Assembly: GCA_964623885.1 (NCBI GenBank)
Contig: CAZUVM010000248.1
Location: forward strand, 1 to 15,626
DNA length: 15,626 bases
Source: CAZUVM01 sp964623885
GTDB lineage: Bacteria; Verrucomicrobiota; Verrucomicrobiia; Limisphaerales; UBA8199
Reading direction: 5' to 3'
In this document: positions 13,096 to 15,626 of the stretch, in pieces
Layout of the letters: every line of letters begins with the position of its first letter
Numbering within the stretch: the stretch's first letter is position 1
Notes under the pieces: model-generated
The model's input: only the letters and a program-made list of their open reading frames with translations
What the model was told of the DNA's origin: nothing
Database searches by the model: none
Made by a program: the position numbers and the translations under genes

Positions 13096-13911
13096 TCAGC
13101 TAATGCGCTTCCAAATTTCCGACAACCTCTTTCCATTTGATAGAACACCTGTTTGAGTGAATGTGTCCCCTTCGATCTTTACAGTAAAATGCTGATCTTT
13201 GCCGATCATGCCGGCAGAGATTTCGTCGCTCATGAAGTCGACGTGTTCGATGTAGGAACTTCCGTTCAGGCTGCAGGCCGAATAATTGCCCCCAAGGCGT
13301 TGCGCGGCGATCGAAACCAGACCGTTGGTCAGATTGTAAACCCCGGGCCCAATATCACCGATATGCACGAAGCCCGCGGTCACCGTTGAGAACTCTCCCT
13401 GATTCAAGCTGCCGCCAATGGAGAATCCGCCCAACTCGGGCCCGCTCGGAGGAAATGCGGCCGCAGCTTGGTTGTTGATTTGCAAAGCGGAATCGAGGAT
13501 GACCACGGCGGAATTCGTGTGAACCTCCAGGCGCCCGGGAAAAACATTCGTCCCGCCTGAAGTTTCGTCGCCGATAACCAACGGATTCTCCAGCCCGGCG
13601 TAATTCAACAGCAGTGTGTTCAGGGAATTCGACGGCGCCGAGAGTAGAACCGCGCCGACGCGCAAAGTGTCCGCGTAATTGGCGACCGTGCTCGGGCCAA
13701 TCGCCAGCGCTTGCCAGGCATTGGTGAATTGGATCGTTTGGTTCGTGCCCGGCAGCGCGCCCGCGGACCAAACGGGTTGCTCCCAATAGCCGCTCGCGGA
13801 ATTGGTCCAGATATTCGTCTGGCCCATGACAGTCATCGCCTGGCAACCGGCCACAACCGTCCCCGCCAAAATGACACGACGAATCGACCGCACCCATCTG
13901 TAGGTTTTCAT
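13096..13911 (-). CDS. Secreted surface-type protein, probable chimera of two families
   Basis: The 271-residue product starts at ATG 13911 with a signal peptide (RRVILAGTVVAGCQAMTVMGQ, cleaved near residue 31). Residues 32-~203 are Asn/Gly/Thr-rich and beta-like: TNIWTNSASGYWEQPVWSAG, LPGTNQTIQFTNAWQALAIG, NTLLLNYAGLENPLVIGDE and GVYNLTNGLVSI. This is the repeat-rich start of large verrucomicrobial surface proteins (often hundreds of residues, ending in PEP-CTERM). Instead of continuing, the chain changes near residues 204-212 to NYSACSLNGSSYIEHVDF and then KIEGDTFTQTGVLSNGKRLSEIWKRIS, which resembles the end of small lipocalin-like/DUF4488-type proteins (Y-x-E...kieGD...G-x-L-s-n-G...E-x-W-k-R). 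No repeats or C-terminal anchor follow. Export is likely; a working function for the chimera is uncertain. The DUF4488 likeness is from memory. Confidence 0.7.
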   Translation of the reverse strand: MKTYRWVRSIRRVILAGTVVAGCQAMTVMGQTNIWTNSASGYWEQPVWSAGALPGTNQTIQFTNAWQALAIGPSTVANYADTLRVGAVLLSAPSNSLNTLLLNYAGLENPLVIGDETSGGTNVFPGRLEVHTNSAVVILDSALQINNQAAAAFPPSGPELGGFSIGGSLNQGEFSTVTAGFVHIGDIGPGVYNLTNGLVSIAAQRLGGNYSACSLNGSSYIEHVDFMSDEISAGMIGKDQHFTVKIEGDTFTQTGVLSNGKRLSEIWKRIS

Positions 13912-14427
13912 CGAAGAGCTCGAACCGGTTTGAACTTGGTCCTTTAGCCAAACAACTTTCGGTTGCCCAAACGCGAGACCTTCGGCTGCCCTGATCGTCT
14001 TGGAAAGTGGGGTAAATGCAGGAAAACCAGCTGGTCCTAAACCCTATCATTGCCGGGGGAGCGCGCGCCCGCCTCGGGCGCTGCCAACCGGCGCCCCCGC
14101 CGGTTGGTTCGCATCGGCCCAAGCTCACCAAATAGTGAGTAGAAATAACGAAGCGGGAATGCGCTTGGCGGGGGCGCCAACTGCTGTGCCCGAGGGCGCG
14201 CGCTGCTTTCCATTGAATCGTTCCGAATTATATCACACCCGACCCGCACAAACCGCTTGACCTCCAAGCCTAATCGTTGATACCCATTTTGGACATGGAG
14301 CTAGCGGCAAAGAGTCCGCGGTTGCTGGAACGGCAACGCGCCCCTGCTCATCCAGCCCAGCTCGACCTATGCAGCCACAGGTCGGACTCCCTTCACTGCA
14401 CCGGTCGAACGATTCCCCATTACAATT
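13912..14427. other. 516-base divergent gap with a large palindromic element, no gene seen
   Basis: Between the chimeric surface gene (-) and the PKD protein gene (+). Its centre is the inverted-repeat element at 14058-14206. The rest shows no protein-like frame and no assignable promoter; both neighbouring genes should have promoters here. CCCATTTTGGACATGG (14282-14297) forms a weak inverted repeat. Confidence 0.55.
14058..14206. repeat. REPIN-like long inverted repeat
   Basis: The left arm (about 14058-14102) and right arm (about 14166-14206) are imperfect reverse complements sharing AGCGCGCGCCC, TCGGGC and GGCGCCCCCGCC. The left arm also holds its own perfect hairpin, AACCGGCG (14086-14093) and CGCCGGTT (14098-14105) around CCCC. 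The ~60 bases between the arms are less GC-rich (CACCAAATAGTGAGTAGAAA). Two inverted REP units around a spacer is the layout of a REPIN/BIME. Confidence 0.7.
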
Positions 14428-15423
14428 ATGCCCCAACTCAAAAGTAAGAAACCCGTCGTCATCATTGTCACCGTGCTGGTGCTGTGCGCAGGTGTGGGTG
14501 GCTGGTTGGTCCTTAGACCGCGGCAGGCAACGGCCCCGAACCAGGCTCCCACCGCGGTTCTCCGCCTCGATTCCATCGACGAAACGAACCGCGTCGCCAC
14601 GCTTTCCGATGGCGGGTCGCATGACCCGGACGGCACCCTCCAGAGCTGGCGCATCGCGTGGGGCGATGGCAAGGAGGATAACCTCTCCTCCATTCCCCAA
14701 AAGACGGCCCACACCTACGCTGCCGAAGGCAATTACACGATCTCCCTCTGGTGCGTCGATAACCTCGGTGCGACCAGCAGCCCGCCGGCCGTGACCAACA
14801 TCACCTTCGATTTCCTCAAACGCCAGAAGGCCCTCGCCGATGCTGAGGCAAAACGCCAGGCCGACGCCAAGCTCGCCGCCGATCGGCTGAAGGAGGAAGA
14901 AGCCAGAAAAGAAGCCGCGCGCCTCGAACAGGAGCGACAAAGGAAAATGGAACTCGCCGCCCTGGAGGCCCAGAAAGCCAGGGAGCAGGAGCTGGAAGCC
15001 ACGCGTAAGGCGGAGGAAGAGCTGGCGCGACAGAAAGCTGCCGAAGCTGCCAAACCCCCTCCAACCCCGCTCGGGGCGGCAGTGGATGGTGCCTCCTCCC
15101 GAACAGCCGCATTCACTCCACCGGGATACACACTGGGCCAGTTTCAGATTATAAAAGAAAAAAACGACGGCAGAGCCAATGACGGCAATTTTCTCGTGAT
15201 CCTCGTTGCCCGTTGCATCAACTTCCCGGGTCTGCCTACCCCGCCCACCGATTGGCAAATCGACGGCAAGGCCGTCAACGTTCAGTCCGGCCGTGTCCGC
15301 GCTTCTCTCTCGCCGGGTGAACATCAGGTTAAAGCCATTTTCAAGTCCGGCCAGACGAGGGAAATCAAAGCCGACGTCACCGTCGAACCAACCGGCGAAT
15401 GCGAGGTCGTCCCCAGGAACTAG
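14428..15423 (+). CDS. Membrane-anchored PKD-domain and coiled-coil protein
   Basis: The 331-residue product starts at ATG 14428. Residues 9-28 form one membrane segment (PVVIIVTVLVLCAGVGGWLV) after a basic N-terminus, so the rest is probably periplasmic. Residues ~40-128 are a PKD-like beta domain: SDGGSHDPDGTLQSWRIAWGDG and TAHTYAAEGNYTISLWCVDN are its hallmarks. Residues ~129-209 are an uninterrupted Ala/Glu/Lys/Arg helix, almost certainly a coiled coil, resembling TolA-like spacers. A Pro-rich hinge (KPPPTPLG) leads to a C-terminal beta-rich domain (~230-331) with FLVILVARC and SLSPGEHQVKAIFKSGQT, like an Ig-type or PEGA-like fold. The layout suggests a rod holding a small binding domain away from the membrane. 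No partner gene is adjacent and no clear ribosome binding site is visible. Domain calls are good; function unknown. Confidence 0.8.
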   Translation: MPQLKSKKPVVIIVTVLVLCAGVGGWLVLRPRQATAPNQAPTAVLRLDSIDETNRVATLSDGGSHDPDGTLQSWRIAWGDGKEDNLSSIPQKTAHTYAAEGNYTISLWCVDNLGATSSPPAVTNITFDFLKRQKALADAEAKRQADAKLAADRLKEEEARKEAARLEQERQRKMELAALEAQKAREQELEATRKAEEELARQKAAEAAKPPPTPLGAAVDGASSRTAAFTPPGYTLGQFQIIKEKNDGRANDGNFLVILVARCINFPGLPTPPTDWQIDGKAVNVQSGRVRASLSPGEHQVKAIFKSGQTREIKADVTVEPTGECEVVPRN

Positions 15424-15443
15424 CGCTAGGTTCGTAGCACCGC

Positions 15444-15496
15444 AATGCTGACGGACCGCGAGCGGTCCCCGCTCGCAGCGGCTGGACCGGTGCCCG
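15444..15496. repeat. Interspersed repeat with GCGAGCGG/CCGCTCGC hairpin, second copy
   Basis: Starts AATGCTGACGGA. The hairpin is GCGAGCGG (15458-15465), TCC, CCGCTCGC (15469-15476), then AGCGGCTGGACCGGTGCCCG, matching 9575-9627 with few differences. It starts about 20 bases after the PKD gene stop codon. Confidence 0.8.
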
Positions 15497-15525
15497 TGCT
15501 GAAAATGACGGCTTGGCAGTAAGGC

Positions 15526-15606
15526 CCTCCGGCTCATCCAAAATGTTCCAACCCGAAGGGTTGAAAGAAAGTAGCCGGAGGTCACAAGCGAAGCGGAGAC
15601 CTCCGG
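15526..15606. repeat. REP-like element with nested and competing hairpins
   Basis: Outer stem: CCTCCGGCT (15526-15534) with AGCCGGAGG (15573-15581), enclosing inner stem CAACCC (15549-15554), GAA, GGGTTG (15558-15563). CCGGAGGTC (15575-15583) can instead pair with GACCTCCGG (15598-15606). All three stems are perfect, and the first and third cannot form together. Confidence 0.8.
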
Positions 15607-15626
15607 TAAAGGTCTGTATGTAGCGA

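Noticed and set aside
13355..14131. 258-codon minus-strand frame overlapping the surface chimera
   Set aside because: Out-of-frame shadow, rich in Arg/Gly; it runs through the REPIN-like element.
14233..15585. 450-codon open frame on the minus strand
   Set aside because: It lies antisense to the PKD/coiled-coil gene; its composition is the mirror of the Glu/Lys/Ala-rich helix and it has no motifs.

Overview
The window is GC-rich bacterial chromosome, most likely from a member of the Verrucomicrobiota (the Pedosphaera/Limisphaerales kind), with Planctomycetota or Lentisphaerota as weaker alternatives. This is inferred from gene style. Two proteins carry the AFTLIELLVVIAIIAILAA prepilin leader that is massively expanded in these phyla, both with Ala at -1 and a late 'DGH' motif. 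One secreted protein has the NIWTNSASG...LPGTNQTI surface-protein start, and the intergenic gaps are packed with short hairpin repeats. No rRNA, tRNA, CRISPR array or transposase gene was found.

Layout, left to right. (1) A 5'-truncated S41-family peptidase (+). (2) A small zinc-ribbon protein with an internal duplication (-), bracketed by three copies of a double-hairpin repeat. (3) A possible small membrane protein (-), then an exported two-domain peroxiredoxin-like/TlpA-like thioredoxin protein (-). (4) A prepilin-like protein (+) and a zinc-free quinone-oxidoreductase-type MDR enzyme (+), flanked by two inverted copies of a 41-bp repeat. (5) A prepilin-like gene (-) overlapping a lipoprotein gene (-) by 14 bases. 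(6) An exported ComEC-like metallo-beta-lactamase-fold protein (-). (7) The first ~35 codons of an ECF sigma factor (+), cut off where an interspersed repeat begins. (8) A two-gene operon (-): an AlgI-like MBOAT O-acyltransferase followed 5 bases later by a membrane-anchored SGNH/GDS protein, probably a polysaccharide O-acetylation pair. (9) A secreted protein (-) that looks like a chimera of two unrelated families. (10) A membrane-anchored PKD plus coiled-coil protein (+).

Most encoded proteins carry export signals or membrane segments (peptidase family, thioredoxin, prepilins, lipoprotein, MBL protein, MBOAT/SGNH pair, surface chimera, PKD protein), so the window is an envelope/secretome neighbourhood of small independent transcription units. 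There is no single pathway across it. The only clear co-translated pairs are prepilin-lipoprotein and MBOAT-SGNH.

The most unusual content is the non-coding repeats. At least five hairpin families are visible. Several keep the loop constant while both stem arms change in a compensating way. Some sit on gene ends, supplying the last codons of a gene or truncating it (sigma factor; possibly the lipoprotein, the SGNH protein and the small membrane protein).
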